Positions 16,614 to 24,444 of a stretch of DNA of 64,000 nt are shown here, piece by piece. The DNA comes from Janibacter sp. DB-40 (lineage in GTDB: Bacteria > Actinomycetota > Actinomycetes > Actinomycetales > Dermatophilaceae), in contig NZ_CP120360.1 in the NCBI RefSeq assembly GCF_029510815.1, positions 2,852,001 through 2,916,000 of the forward strand. The letters run 5' to 3'. The notes below the pieces were generated by a model. The model saw only the letters and a list, made by a program, of their open reading frames with translations. It made no database searches and was not told the DNA's origin. Positions within the stretch are counted from its first letter, which is position 1. Each line of letters starts with the position of its first letter. The translations under genes and the position numbers were made by a program.

Positions 16614-17708
16614 TCAGTCGATCGCCGCGAGCAGCGCGTCGGCCGAGGCCTGGTAGCCCTCGACCGTCGGGTGGACCCACTCCGGGATCTGGGCGCCCGG
16701 TGCGCCGACCGGCACCAGCCAGGCGTCGCTGTTGTCGGGCGTGCTGCGCGGGTCGAGCCCGTGCGTGTGCCCGCCCCACGCGGGCTTGACGTCGACGAAG
16801 GTGAGGTCGCCCGGGCCGTCGAGGCGGGAGTCCAGCGTCGCCATGGCCTCGGCCATCGCCCCGTCGCCCCGATCCTGGAAAGTGGCGAGCGCAGCGCCCG
16901 CGTCGTAGGTCGGGGCCGCCTCCGGGATGCCGTAGCTGTCGGTGTTCAGCAGGAAGGGGTAGCCGAGCAGGTGGATGTCCGCCCGGCCGTTGGAGCGCTC
17001 GTGGACGGCGGCGAGCGCTTCCTCGATGTCGGTCTGCAGCTGGGGGATCCGGGCGTTCGCGGCGTCCAGGGACTGCTGGCAGGCAGCGGCATTGCGCGCC
17101 GCCATGCACCACAGGACGATCGTGGAGAAGCCGACGTCGTTGCCGCCGATGGTGAGGAAGACCGCGTCGGTGTCCTTCGTGACCGCATCGATCTGCGGTG
17201 CCGCGGTCAGCTGGCACTCCGCCGTGGCGGTCAGGCCGCGGTTGGTGCCCGTGCCCTTGATCAGGGTGCTGTCGGTGATCGTGTAGTCGAAGTACCAGTC
17301 GTCCTGTGCGGGCGTGCCGCACAGTTGCTGCCTCTGCGCCTGACGCAGCCAGTGGCGCTCGACGTTGGCGACCCTGCCCGGCAGCTCGTAGGTCGCGGTG
17401 CGCGTGGTGGAGCTGCCCAGCGAGCGCGGCTCGAGGATGTCGGCGACGACGGCGCCGCTGCAGGCGACGTTGTCGTAGGTCGCACCCATCTGCTCCGCGA
17501 CGCGCGCGCCGTAGTTGTCCGGTGAGCGCCAGCACCTCTGCCCGGTGTAGGTGCCCGCGCCGTTGCCGGCGGAGTAGGAGTCGCCCAGCTGGACGACCTC
17601 CGGCACAGGAGGCGCGGCCATCGCTGCGGGTGCGCTCACCCCCACCACGGCGACGACAGCGGCGGCGGCGACGCTCGTGGCGACGGACAGAGTGCGGCGA
17701 GTGCGCAT
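16614..17708 (-). CDS. Secreted SGNH/GDSL hydrolase
   Basis: 364 aa. Signal peptide at 1-32 (MRTRRTLSVATSVAAAAVVAVVGVSAPAAMA), then the SGNH blocks: VVQLGDSYSAGNG (nucleophile Ser), LTIGGNDVGF (block III Gly-Asn-Asp) and EWVHPTVEGYQ (catalytic His). Secreted members are lipases or esterases. Even-spaced Cys residues suggest disulfides. I chose the ATG following GGAGG with the signal peptide at residue 1; a longer frame adds a non-signal extension. Monocistronic, ending in a hairpin terminator. Confidence 0.92.
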   Translation of the reverse strand: MRTRRTLSVATSVAAAAVVAVVGVSAPAAMAAPPVPEVVQLGDSYSAGNGAGTYTGQRCWRSPDNYGARVAEQMGATYDNVACSGAVVADILEPRSLGSSTTRTATYELPGRVANVERHWLRQAQRQQLCGTPAQDDWYFDYTITDSTLIKGTGTNRGLTATAECQLTAAPQIDAVTKDTDAVFLTIGGNDVGFSTIVLWCMAARNAAACQQSLDAANARIPQLQTDIEEALAAVHERSNGRADIHLLGYPFLLNTDSYGIPEAAPTYDAGAALATFQDRGDGAMAEAMATLDSRLDGPGDLTFVDVKPAWGGHTHGLDPRSTPDNSDAWLVPVGAPGAQIPEWVHPTVEGYQASADALLAAID

Positions 17709-17804
17709 GCGGACCTCCAGGGGGTGGGCCAGCTTCTTCGCCGGCACCGATTACCGCACGGTAGCCGCCCGGAGCCGTGGGGGCCACCCCCTTCGCCCTC
17801 CGGA

Positions 17805-18658
17805 TCAGGGGAGGCGGACGAGGGCGCCCAGGTCCTCCTGCGGCAGATTGCCCTGCTCCAGGCTGGCCGTGACCACCTGGCGGTTGAAGGTCGTGCGGCC
17901 GCCGCGGGTGGTGAGGAAGGCGGTGTCGGCCGCATCGCGGCCGGTGGCGATGCGCACCATGGACTCGCGGGGGCCAGACGGCTGCCGTCGACGATGTGCC
18001 AGGCACCTTCGACCCACACCTCGGCCACGGCGTGGAAGTCCATCGGCTGCAACCCCGGCGCATACACCGAGACCAGCCGGGCCGGGGCACCGAGGGCCCG
18101 CAGCAGCGCGACGACGACGTGGGCGAAGTCCCGGCAGACCCCCTTCGCCTGCAGGATCGAGTCGATGGCGCCGTCGGTGCCGCGGCTCGACCCGGAGATG
18201 TAGGCCATGTGCGAGTGGACCCACTCGGTGACCGCCTGCACCCGCTCGAAGCCGGTCTGCGTCGGGAAGAGCTGGGCGGCCATCGGCGCGAGCCGGTCGG
18301 ACTCGGCATAGCGGCTCGGCCGGGTGAAGACCCAGCGGTCGTGCAGGATCTCGCGGCCGACCTGCTCACCGGTGGGACGGGTGATGTCCACGAGGGCGTT
18401 GTAGGTGACCTCGAGCCACCCGTCGCCGACCTCCTCGACCAGGTGCAGGCGAGTGCCGTGGCTGCCGGCCAGCTCGATCGGCTCGACCTGGCGGCCGGCC
18501 GCGTGGATGAGGATCTCCTCCTCGAGCACCTCGTGGGCGCTCGAGACGGCGAAGGACAGCAGCGCCTCACGCACGCCCCGGGTGCCGTAGGCGAACTTCG
18601 TGCCGACACGCGCACGAAGGGGGGTCGGGTCGGCGGCGACGATCGCGAGGTCGGTCAT
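17805..18658 (-). pseudogene. Transglutaminase-like protein, broken by a 1-base frameshift
   Basis: The start (MTDLAIVAADPTPLRARVGTKFAYG) and core (GVCRDFAHVVVALLRALGAPARLVSVYAPG, then DFHAVAEVWVEGAWHIVDGSRLAP) carry the Cys, His and Asp triad of transglutaminase-like cysteine proteins. Translation then jumps frame. The reading GPRESMVRIATGRDAADTAF and TFNRQVVTASLEQGNLPQ in the next frame is the natural continuation, ending in TGA at 17805. One more G in the G5 run at 17969-17973 would restore a protein of about 284 aa. It could be a consensus error or a true lesion; the active-site region is intact upstream. Confidence 0.8.
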
Positions 18659-18732
18659 GGGTCAATAGGAACACACAGGGGCTCACGGTCGCAGGCGACC
18701 TGCGCCCCCGTGAACCCCCGACGCGGCACCCG

Positions 18733-19083
18733 TCAGGCCGGCTCGGTCACCGCCAGCAGCGCAGAGAGCGCGGACAGGGCCTCGGGGTTGATCCAGTAGT
18801 AGACGTAGGTGCCGCGGCGCTCGCTGCCGACGATCCCGGCCTCGCGCAGCAGCCGCAGGTGGTGCGAGACCGTGCCCGACGACAGGTCGAAGGCCGGGGT
18901 GATGTCGCAGACGCACAGCTCCGGCTGCGCCGCGATCATCGACGCCATCCGCAGCCGGACCGGGTCGCCGAGCGCCTTGAAGACCGGTGCGAGCCGGGCG
19001 GCATCGTCCTCCGAGATCGGCGAGGTGGCCAACCCGCAGCAGGTGACGGCCCGCTCGCGGGGCTCGGACTCGATAGCGCTCAT
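18733..19083 (-). CDS. arsR: ArsR-family arsenite-responsive repressor
   Basis: 116-aa winged-helix repressor. The metalloid site is visible as ELCVCD (C57, C59) at the start of the recognition region, the classic arsenite-binding arrangement; C15-C16 near the N-terminus may add a ligand. The DNA-binding helix follows (LSSGTVSHHLRLLREAGIV), then the wing (RRGTYVYYWI). It diverges from the arsM-acr3-arsC-arsC operon across 82 bases that hold TTGA/TCAA inverted repeats, so it should repress itself and the operon until arsenite binds. Confidence 0.93.
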   Translation of the reverse strand: MSAIESEPRERAVTCCGLATSPISEDDAARLAPVFKALGDPVRLRMASMIAAQPELCVCDITPAFDLSSGTVSHHLRLLREAGIVGSERRGTYVYYWINPEALSALSALLAVTEPA

Positions 19084-19092
19084 GTCGCTATC

Positions 19093-19152
19093 TTGACATA
19101 CTTCAAATCAGGGGTCACGCTGGTGCCGTCAGCTTGATTCGATGAACGTCAA
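19093..19152. promoter_or_regulatory. Probable ArsR operators between arsR and arsM
   Basis: Two inverted repeats with ArsR/SmtB-type half-sites: TTGA-N6-TCAA at 19093-19106 (TTGACATACTTCAA) and TTGA-N11-TCAA at 19134-19152. The first overlaps a TTGACA that could be a -35 for arsM. Placement between divergent arsR and arsM supports the assignment; the binding register is inferred. Confidence 0.65.
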
Positions 19153-19165
19153 AGCAGGAGCGGTC

Positions 19166-20014
19166 ATGACACAGCAGGACACCCACGAGATCGTCCGCGA
19201 CCGGTACGCCGCAGCGGCGCGTCAGGCCCTCGACTCCCCCACGGACGGTGCGTCGTGCTGCGGCCCGACCGCCGAGTCGTGCTGCGGCCCGCAGGCCACC
19301 GACCCGATCACCGTCGGCCTCTACGAGGGGACGGACACCCCTTCGGACGCCGCCCTGGCCGCCTCGCTCGGGTGCGGCAACCCGACCGCCCTGGCCGAGC
19401 TGGCCCCCGGTGAGGACGTCCTCGACCTCGGTTCCGGCGGCGGCCTGGACGTGCTGCTCTCCGCCCGACGGGTCGGGCCGACCGGCACCGCCCACGGCCT
19501 CGACATGACCGACGAGATGCTCGAGCTCGCCCGACGCAACCAGGCCGAGGCCGGGATCGAGAACGCGCGGTTCCACAAGGGCACCATCGAGGACGTGCCG
19601 ATGACCGACGGATCGGTCGACGTGATCATCTCCAACTGCGTCATCAACCTCTCCCCCGACAAGGACGCCGTGCTCGTCGAGGCGCACCGCGTCCTGCGGC
19701 CGGGCGGTCGCTTCGCGGTCTCCGACATCGTGCTCCTGCGCGAGATCCCCGACGCGCTGCGCGGCATCGTCGGCCTGTGGACCGGGTGCGTGTCCGGCGC
19801 GCTGCTCGACTCCGACTACGTGGCCAAGCTCGGCGACGCCGGCTTCACCGACGCCTCCGTCGAGGTCACCCGCACCTTCGACCGGGAGGAGCTGCAGCGC
19901 ATGTCCGACATGGTGGGCGAGCACCTCCCCGAGGGCTGGACCCTCGATACCATCATCGATGCGCTGGACGGGGCCTTCGCCAGCGCCTTCGTCCGTGCCC
20001 GCAAGGAGAACTGA
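19166..20014 (+). CDS. arsM: Arsenite S-adenosylmethionine methyltransferase
   Basis: 282 aa. Rossmann methyltransferase with motif I VLDLGSGGGLDVL (about 85-97). Three Cys at 70, 158 (SNCVIN) and 208 (WTGCVSG) match the arsenite-binding trio of ArsM. The N-terminus also carries two CCGP motifs (31-34 and 39-42), possible extra thiol sites. It converts arsenite to methylated, volatile forms. I chose the ATG with AGGAG 5 bases upstream, not an ATG eight codons earlier. First gene of the ars operon; the stop codon abuts the acr3 GTG. Confidence 0.93.
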   Translation: MTQQDTHEIVRDRYAAAARQALDSPTDGASCCGPTAESCCGPQATDPITVGLYEGTDTPSDAALAASLGCGNPTALAELAPGEDVLDLGSGGGLDVLLSARRVGPTGTAHGLDMTDEMLELARRNQAEAGIENARFHKGTIEDVPMTDGSVDVIISNCVINLSPDKDAVLVEAHRVLRPGGRFAVSDIVLLREIPDALRGIVGLWTGCVSGALLDSDYVAKLGDAGFTDASVEVTRTFDREELQRMSDMVGEHLPEGWTLDTIIDALDGAFASAFVRARKEN

Positions 20015-21127
20015 GTGTCCGTCACCACCCACGAGGCGCCCGAAGCGGCGCGTCTGTCGACCCTCGACCGCTACCTCGCCGTGTGGATCGGCCTGGCCAT
20101 GGTCGCCGGGCTGCTGCTCGGCCGCGTCGTGCCCGGCCTCGGCGAGGCGCTCAGCGCGGTCGAGATCGACGGGATCTCGCTGCCGATCGCGCTCGGGCTG
20201 CTCGTGATGATGTACCCGGTCCTGGCGAAGGTGCGCTACGACAGGCTCGACACCGTCACCAGCGACCGCCGGCTGCTCGGGTCATCGCTCGTGCTCAACT
20301 GGCTCGTCGGCCCTGCCCTGATGTTCGCCCTGGCCTGGACCTTCCTGCCCGACCTACCCGAGTACCGCACCGGCCTGATCATCGTCGGGCTCGCCCGCTG
20401 CATCGCCATGGTCATCATCTGGAACGACCTGGCCTGCGGCGACCGGGACGCCGCCGCCGTGCTCGTGGCGATCAACTCGGTCTTCCAGGTCATCGCCTTC
20501 GCCGCGCTCGGCTGGTTCTACCTCGCCGTGCTGCCCGGCTGGCTCGGCCTGTCCCAGACGGGCCTCGACGTCTCCCCGTGGCAGATCGCGAAGTCGGTCC
20601 TGATCTTCCTCGGCATCCCGCTGCTGGCCGGCTACCTCTCCCGCAGGGTCGGCGAGCGCCGGTGGGGCCGCGAACGCTACGAGGAGTCCTTCCTGCCGAA
20701 GGTCGGTCCGTGGGCGCTCTACGGGCTGCTCTTCACGATCGTGCTGCTCTTCGCCCTCCAGGGTGAGGCGATCACCTCCCAGCCGCTCGACGTCGCCCGG
20801 ATCGCCGTGCCGCTGCTGGCCTACTTCGCGATCATGTGGGGCGTCGGGTACCTCACCGGACGCCTGCTGCAGATGAGCTACGAGCGCACGACCACGCTCG
20901 CCTTCACCGCCGCCGGCAACAACTTCGAGCTGGCCATCGCCGTCGCGATCGCCACCTTCGGCGCGACGAGCGGCCAGGCCCTCGCCGGTGTCGTCGGGCC
21001 GCTCATCGAGGTCCCCGTCCTCGTCGGCCTGGTCTACGTCAGCCTCGCGCTGCGACGGCGATTCCCGCACTCGTCACCCGAGGCGTCCCCCGTCCAGCAG
21101 CGCGCCCTGTCCGAGGAGTCCTCGTGA
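20015..21127 (+). CDS. ACR3-type arsenite efflux permease
   Basis: 370-aa membrane carrier with about ten hydrophobic segments, of the bile/arsenite/riboflavin transporter superfamily. The ACR3 signature ARCIAMVIIWNDLACGDRDAAAVLVAINS contains the essential Cys of the family, and GNNFELAIAVAIATFG is the second conserved stretch. It expels arsenite produced by the ArsC enzymes. The GTG start directly follows the arsM TGA, and its stop overlaps the next gene as GTGA, indicating tight coupling. Confidence 0.94.
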   Translation: MSVTTHEAPEAARLSTLDRYLAVWIGLAMVAGLLLGRVVPGLGEALSAVEIDGISLPIALGLLVMMYPVLAKVRYDRLDTVTSDRRLLGSSLVLNWLVGPALMFALAWTFLPDLPEYRTGLIIVGLARCIAMVIIWNDLACGDRDAAAVLVAINSVFQVIAFAALGWFYLAVLPGWLGLSQTGLDVSPWQIAKSVLIFLGIPLLAGYLSRRVGERRWGRERYEESFLPKVGPWALYGLLFTIVLLFALQGEAITSQPLDVARIAVPLLAYFAIMWGVGYLTGRLLQMSYERTTTLAFTAAGNNFELAIAVAIATFGATSGQALAGVVGPLIEVPVLVGLVYVSLALRRRFPHSSPEASPVQQRALSEESS

Positions 21128-21741
21128 GCGCCGACGGCACCTCCCCCTACGACCAGATCGTCGAGGACCTGACCTACGCCTACGAAGGGGTCTTCCCACC
21201 CGAGACGGTGGCCAAGGTCGTCGCGGAGGCCGGTGCGCTGCTCGGGCCGCGGGCGAGGATCACCCGGTACCTGCCGATCTTCGTCGCCCGGCAGGCCCGC
21301 GAGCAGCTGACGGCGGTGGCCCAGGCCGAGGGTCGGGTGGCCAAGCAGGTCCCCGAGCTCCTCTTCCTCTGCGTGCACAACGCCGGCCGCTCCCAGATGG
21401 CCGCAGCATTGGCCGAGCACCTGTCCGCCCGGCGGGTCCACGTGCGCTCCGCGGGCTCGGAGCCGGTGGACGAGGTCAACCCCACCGTCGTCGAGGCCCT
21501 CGCCGAGCGCGGGATCGACCTGACCACGCCCTACCCCAAGCCGCTGACGCACAGCGCGGTGCAGGCCGCCGACGTCATCGTCACCATGGGGTGCGGGGAT
21601 GCCTGCCCGGTCTTCCCCGGCAAGCGCTACGAGGACTGGGACGTCGCCGACCCCGACGGCCAACTCCTCGAGGTCGTCCGCGACATCCGCGACGACATCC
21701 AGGCGCGGGTGACCACGCTGCTGCGCGAGGTGCTCGCATGA
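21124..21741 (+). CDS. Arsenate reductase (low-Mr PTP fold) with N-terminal helical domain
   Basis: 205 aa. Residues 8-70 form a helical domain (YDQIVEDLTYAYEGVFPPETVAKVV), as seen in actinobacterial phosphatase-like arsenate reductases. A low-Mr phosphatase domain follows: CVHNAGRSQ (C83-x5-R89), VRSAGSEPVDEVNP, and TMGCGDACPVFPGKRYEDWD with further Cys. It reduces arsenate to arsenite, in actinobacteria often with mycothiol/mycoredoxin or thioredoxin; the donor here is unknown. GTG start overlaps acr3; the stop overlaps the next gene as ATGA. It resembles the next gene closely in the catalytic part. Confidence 0.9.
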   Translation: MSADGTSPYDQIVEDLTYAYEGVFPPETVAKVVAEAGALLGPRARITRYLPIFVARQAREQLTAVAQAEGRVAKQVPELLFLCVHNAGRSQMAAALAEHLSARRVHVRSAGSEPVDEVNPTVVEALAERGIDLTTPYPKPLTHSAVQAADVIVTMGCGDACPVFPGKRYEDWDVADPDGQLLEVVRDIRDDIQARVTTLLREVLA

Positions 21742-22166
21742 CCACGACCCCACACCACCCGGAGTCCCCGATGACCGATCGCTCGTCCGTCCTCTACGTC
21801 TGCGTGCACAACGCCGGCCGCTCCCAGATGGCCGCGGCCTACACGCGCGTCCTCTCCGAGGGAGCCGTCGAGGTGCGCTCGGCCGGCTCCGCCCCGGCGG
21901 ACTCGATCAACCCCGCCGTCCACGAGGCGATGCTCGAGGAGGGCATCGACCTGTCCGCCGAGTCGCCGAAGGTCCTGACTACCGACGCGGTGCAGGCCTC
22001 GGACGTCGTCATCACGATGGGCTGCGGCGACGCCTGCCCGATCTTCCCCGGCAAGCGCTACGAGGACTGGGAGCTGGCCGACCCGGCCGGCCAGGGGGTC
22101 GACGCCGTGCGCCCGATCCGCGACGAGATCAAGGGGCGGGTCCGCGAGCTGCTGGCCTCCCTCTGA
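21738..22166 (+). CDS. arsC: Arsenate reductase, low-Mr PTP fold, single-domain copy
   Basis: 142 aa. CVHNAGRSQ (Cys-x5-Arg), VRSAGSAPADSINP and ITMGCGDACPIFPGKRYEDWE give the full catalytic set; it lacks the helical N-terminal domain of the preceding gene. The two share long identical or near-identical DNA stretches around CVHNAGRSQMAAA and FPGKRYEDW, so they arose by duplication or keep converting each other. The start used gives an ATGA overlap; an ATG eleven codons later with GGAG upstream is also credible. The stop lies within the terminator stem. Confidence 0.92.
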   Translation: MTTTPHHPESPMTDRSSVLYVCVHNAGRSQMAAAYTRVLSEGAVEVRSAGSAPADSINPAVHEAMLEEGIDLSAESPKVLTTDAVQASDVVITMGCGDACPIFPGKRYEDWELADPAGQGVDAVRPIRDEIKGRVRELLASL

Positions 22167-22191
22167 CGAAGGGGGTCGGCCCCCTTCGTCA
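22164..22191. terminator. Bidirectional terminator containing both stop codons
   Basis: TGACGAAGGGGG (22164-22175), loop TCGG, CCCCCTTCGTCA (22180-22191): exact 12-bp arms. The first three bases are the arsC stop codon. The last three, read on the minus strand, are the stop of the SulP gene. One hairpin thus ends two convergent genes. There is no T tract. Confidence 0.8.
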
Positions 22192-23748
22192 GTGCCCGTC
22201 GCCGAGGCGACCGGAGAGCAGCTCGTGCCGGTCGGCCGAGGCCTGGTTGAGCCCGACGATCTCGACCGTCTTGCCGAAGCGCCCGTACTTCGCCTGCACC
22301 GCGTCGAGGGCGGCCACGGTCGACGCGTCCCAGATGTGGCTGTCGGACAGGTCGATGACCACGCGCTCGGGGTCGGCGCTGTAGTCGAACTGGTAGACGA
22401 GGTCGTTGCTCGTGGCGAAGAACAGCTCACCGGTGACCTTGTACACCCGCACGTCCGGCTCCCCGTCACCGTCGACATCGGTCTCGGTGATCCGCTCGAC
22501 GTAGGCGAAGTGCGCCACGCGGCGGGCGAAGGCGATCATCGCGGCCACGACGCCGACGATCACGCCGTAGGCGAGGTTGTGGGTCGTCACGGTGACGATG
22601 ACGGTCAGGGCCATGACGACGGTCTCGCCGCGCGGCATCCGGCGCAGCGTGGCCGGGTGGACGCTGTGCCAGTCGAAGGTCGCGACCGAGACCATGATCA
22701 TCACCGCCACGAGCGCGGCCATCGGGATCATGCCCACCAGCGGGCCGGCACCGACGACGAGGGCCAGCAGGAAGGCGCCGGCGAGGAAGGTGGAGATCCG
22801 GGTGCGCGCGCCGGAGACCTTCACGTTGATCATCGTCTGGCCGATCATCGCGCAGCCACCCATGCCGCCGAAGAAGCCGGAGGCCATGTTGGCCACGCCC
22901 TGGCCCCAGGTCTCGCGGGTCTTGTCCGAGTGGGTGTCGGTGATGTCGTCGACGAGCTTGGCGGTCATCAGCGACTCGAGGATGCCGACGAGGGCCATGG
23001 CCAGGGCGAAGGGCCCGATGATCTGCAGCGTCTCGAGGGTCAGTGGCACGTTCGGCAGGAGCAGCTGGGGCAGCGACTGCGGCAGCTCGCCCTGGTCGGA
23101 GACGTCCGGCAGACTCCATCCACCGGCCCACACCACGGCGGTGATGGCCACGATCGCGACCAGCGGTGCGGGCAGCACGGTCGTCACCCGGGGCAGGCCG
23201 ACCATGATGAGGATCCCGACCGCGACCATGGGGTAGACCAGCCACGGCACGCCCAGCAGGTAGGGCAGCTGCGCCATGAAGATGAGGATGGCCAGGGCGT
23301 TGACGAAGCCGACCATGACCATCCGCGGGATGAAGCGCATCAGCTTGGCCACGCCCAGCAGCGACAGCACGATCTGCAGGACGCCGGCGAGGACGACCGT
23401 GGCCAGGAAGTAGTCCATGCCGTAGTCGCGGGCGACGGGGGCGATGACCAGCGCGACGGCACCGGTGGCCGCCGAGATCATCGCGGGCCTGCCGCCGACG
23501 AAGGCGATCGTCACGGCCATGATGAAGCTCGAGAACAGACCCACCCGCGGGTCGACCCCGGCGATGATCGAGAACGAGATCGCCTCGGGGATCAGGGCCA
23601 GCGCGACGACGAGTCCGGCGAGGATCTCCGTCCTCAGCCGGCGGGGGTCGCGCAGCGCCGCCCGGGTGGACGTCTCGCGGGCGCCGGCCTCGGGCACCGC
23701 CGAGAAGTCGGGACCCGCGGGCACAGTACGGGTGGAGGAGTCGGGCAC
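22189..23748 (-). CDS. SulP-family anion transporter with STAS domain
   Basis: 519 aa. Residues about 40-420 hold ten or more membrane segments with SulP features (GLVVALALIPEAISFSIIAGVDPRVGLFSSF, then GGCAMIGQTMINVKVSGARTR). A C-terminal STAS domain follows (RVYKVTGELFFATSNDLVYQF, VVIDLSDSHIWDASTVAALD). Family members move sulfate, bicarbonate or other anions; the substrate is not determinable. It diverges from the MerR gene across a 211-base region. The stop codon is inside the shared terminator with arsC. Confidence 0.93.
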   Translation of the reverse strand: MPDSSTRTVPAGPDFSAVPEAGARETSTRAALRDPRRLRTEILAGLVVALALIPEAISFSIIAGVDPRVGLFSSFIMAVTIAFVGGRPAMISAATGAVALVIAPVARDYGMDYFLATVVLAGVLQIVLSLLGVAKLMRFIPRMVMVGFVNALAILIFMAQLPYLLGVPWLVYPMVAVGILIMVGLPRVTTVLPAPLVAIVAITAVVWAGGWSLPDVSDQGELPQSLPQLLLPNVPLTLETLQIIGPFALAMALVGILESLMTAKLVDDITDTHSDKTRETWGQGVANMASGFFGGMGGCAMIGQTMINVKVSGARTRISTFLAGAFLLALVVGAGPLVGMIPMAALVAVMIMVSVATFDWHSVHPATLRRMPRGETVVMALTVIVTVTTHNLAYGVIVGVVAAMIAFARRVAHFAYVERITETDVDGDGEPDVRVYKVTGELFFATSNDLVYQFDYSADPERVVIDLSDSHIWDASTVAALDAVQAKYGRFGKTVEIVGLNQASADRHELLSGRLGDGH

Positions 23749-23959
23749 AGGGAGGTCCTTGGGTCAGCTGTCGTGGCGAAGGGGGTCGACGACCGTGTCG
23801 ACCGGGTGCGCCGTGGCGCACCGCCCGAGCAGGGGAGGTCCGGGGGGTCTGCGGCCGCGGCGGCGGGCCAACTCTACCGCAACGTGAGAGTACCCGGATG
23901 CGGCTCCACCGGGAGGTAGCCTTCCCGCCATGTGCGGTGACGACGGGAGGAGGAGGCCC

Positions 23960-24361
23960 ATGAGCCGGGCCCATGTGCACATCGGCGAGGTCGCCACCCG
24001 CACCGGCCTGTCGCACCGCACCATCCGCTACTACGAGGAGATGGGCCTGCTGACCCCGTCCGCGCGGACCGAGGGCGGCTTCCGGCTCTATGGCGAGGCT
24101 GACATCGAGCGGCTGCTGCTGGTCAAGCCGATGAAGCCGATGGGCTTCTCGGTCGAGGAGATGCGTCAGCTGGTGGACGCCCTCGACGTCCTCGCCGACG
24201 CCGACGCGAGCGCGGCGGACGCCTCGGCCGCCCGGACGCAGCTCGATGCGATCCACGAAGACGCCCTCACCAGGGTCGCGGAGCTGCAGGAGGCCACGGC
24301 CCGCGCCGAGGCCTTCACCCAGCAGCTGACGCAGCTCTCGTCACCGGCCGCCGAGCACTGA
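23960..24361 (+). CDS. MerR-family transcriptional regulator
   Basis: 133 aa. The N-terminal domain reads HIGEVATRTGLSHRTIRYYEEMGLLTPSARTEGGFRLYGEADIERL, a typical MerR helix-turn-helix and wing, followed by a long coiled coil (LDVLADADASAADASAARTQLDAIHEDAL...). No Cys is present, so it is not a metal-sensing type. I chose the ATG after GGAGGAGG over one ten codons upstream. It is divergent from the SulP transporter and may control it; this is inferred from position only. Confidence 0.9.
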   Translation: MSRAHVHIGEVATRTGLSHRTIRYYEEMGLLTPSARTEGGFRLYGEADIERLLLVKPMKPMGFSVEEMRQLVDALDVLADADASAADASAARTQLDAIHEDALTRVAELQEATARAEAFTQQLTQLSSPAAEH

Positions 24362-24398
24362 CCCCGGGGCCGCCCGACTTCCCGTCCCTCTCCCTTTT

Positions 24399-24420
24399 CG
24401 CAACTGCTTAGGCTCTTGCG
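24399..24420 (+). repeat. 22-bp intergenic repeat with inverted CGCA/TGCG ends (single copy)
   Basis: CGCAACTGCTTAGG then CTCTTGCG, between the convergent merR and nhaA ends. Same element as at 32570-32675, 38730-38815, 51184-51247 and 54885-54906. The core ACTGCTTAGGCTC is constant while the flanking bases vary. Confidence 0.85.
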
Positions 24421-24444
24421 GTGGGTGGCCCGGGACTCGCCCCC

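Noticed and set aside
19115..20032. Long open frame antisense to arsM (about 300 codons)
   Set aside because: Rich in Gly, Val, Asp and His strings typical of the reverse strand of high-GC genes; the plus-strand arsM has full motifs and a ribosome site.
22192..23919. 575-codon open frame antisense to the SulP gene
   Set aside because: His/Asp/Gly-rich with no domain pattern; SulP signatures lie on the other strand.
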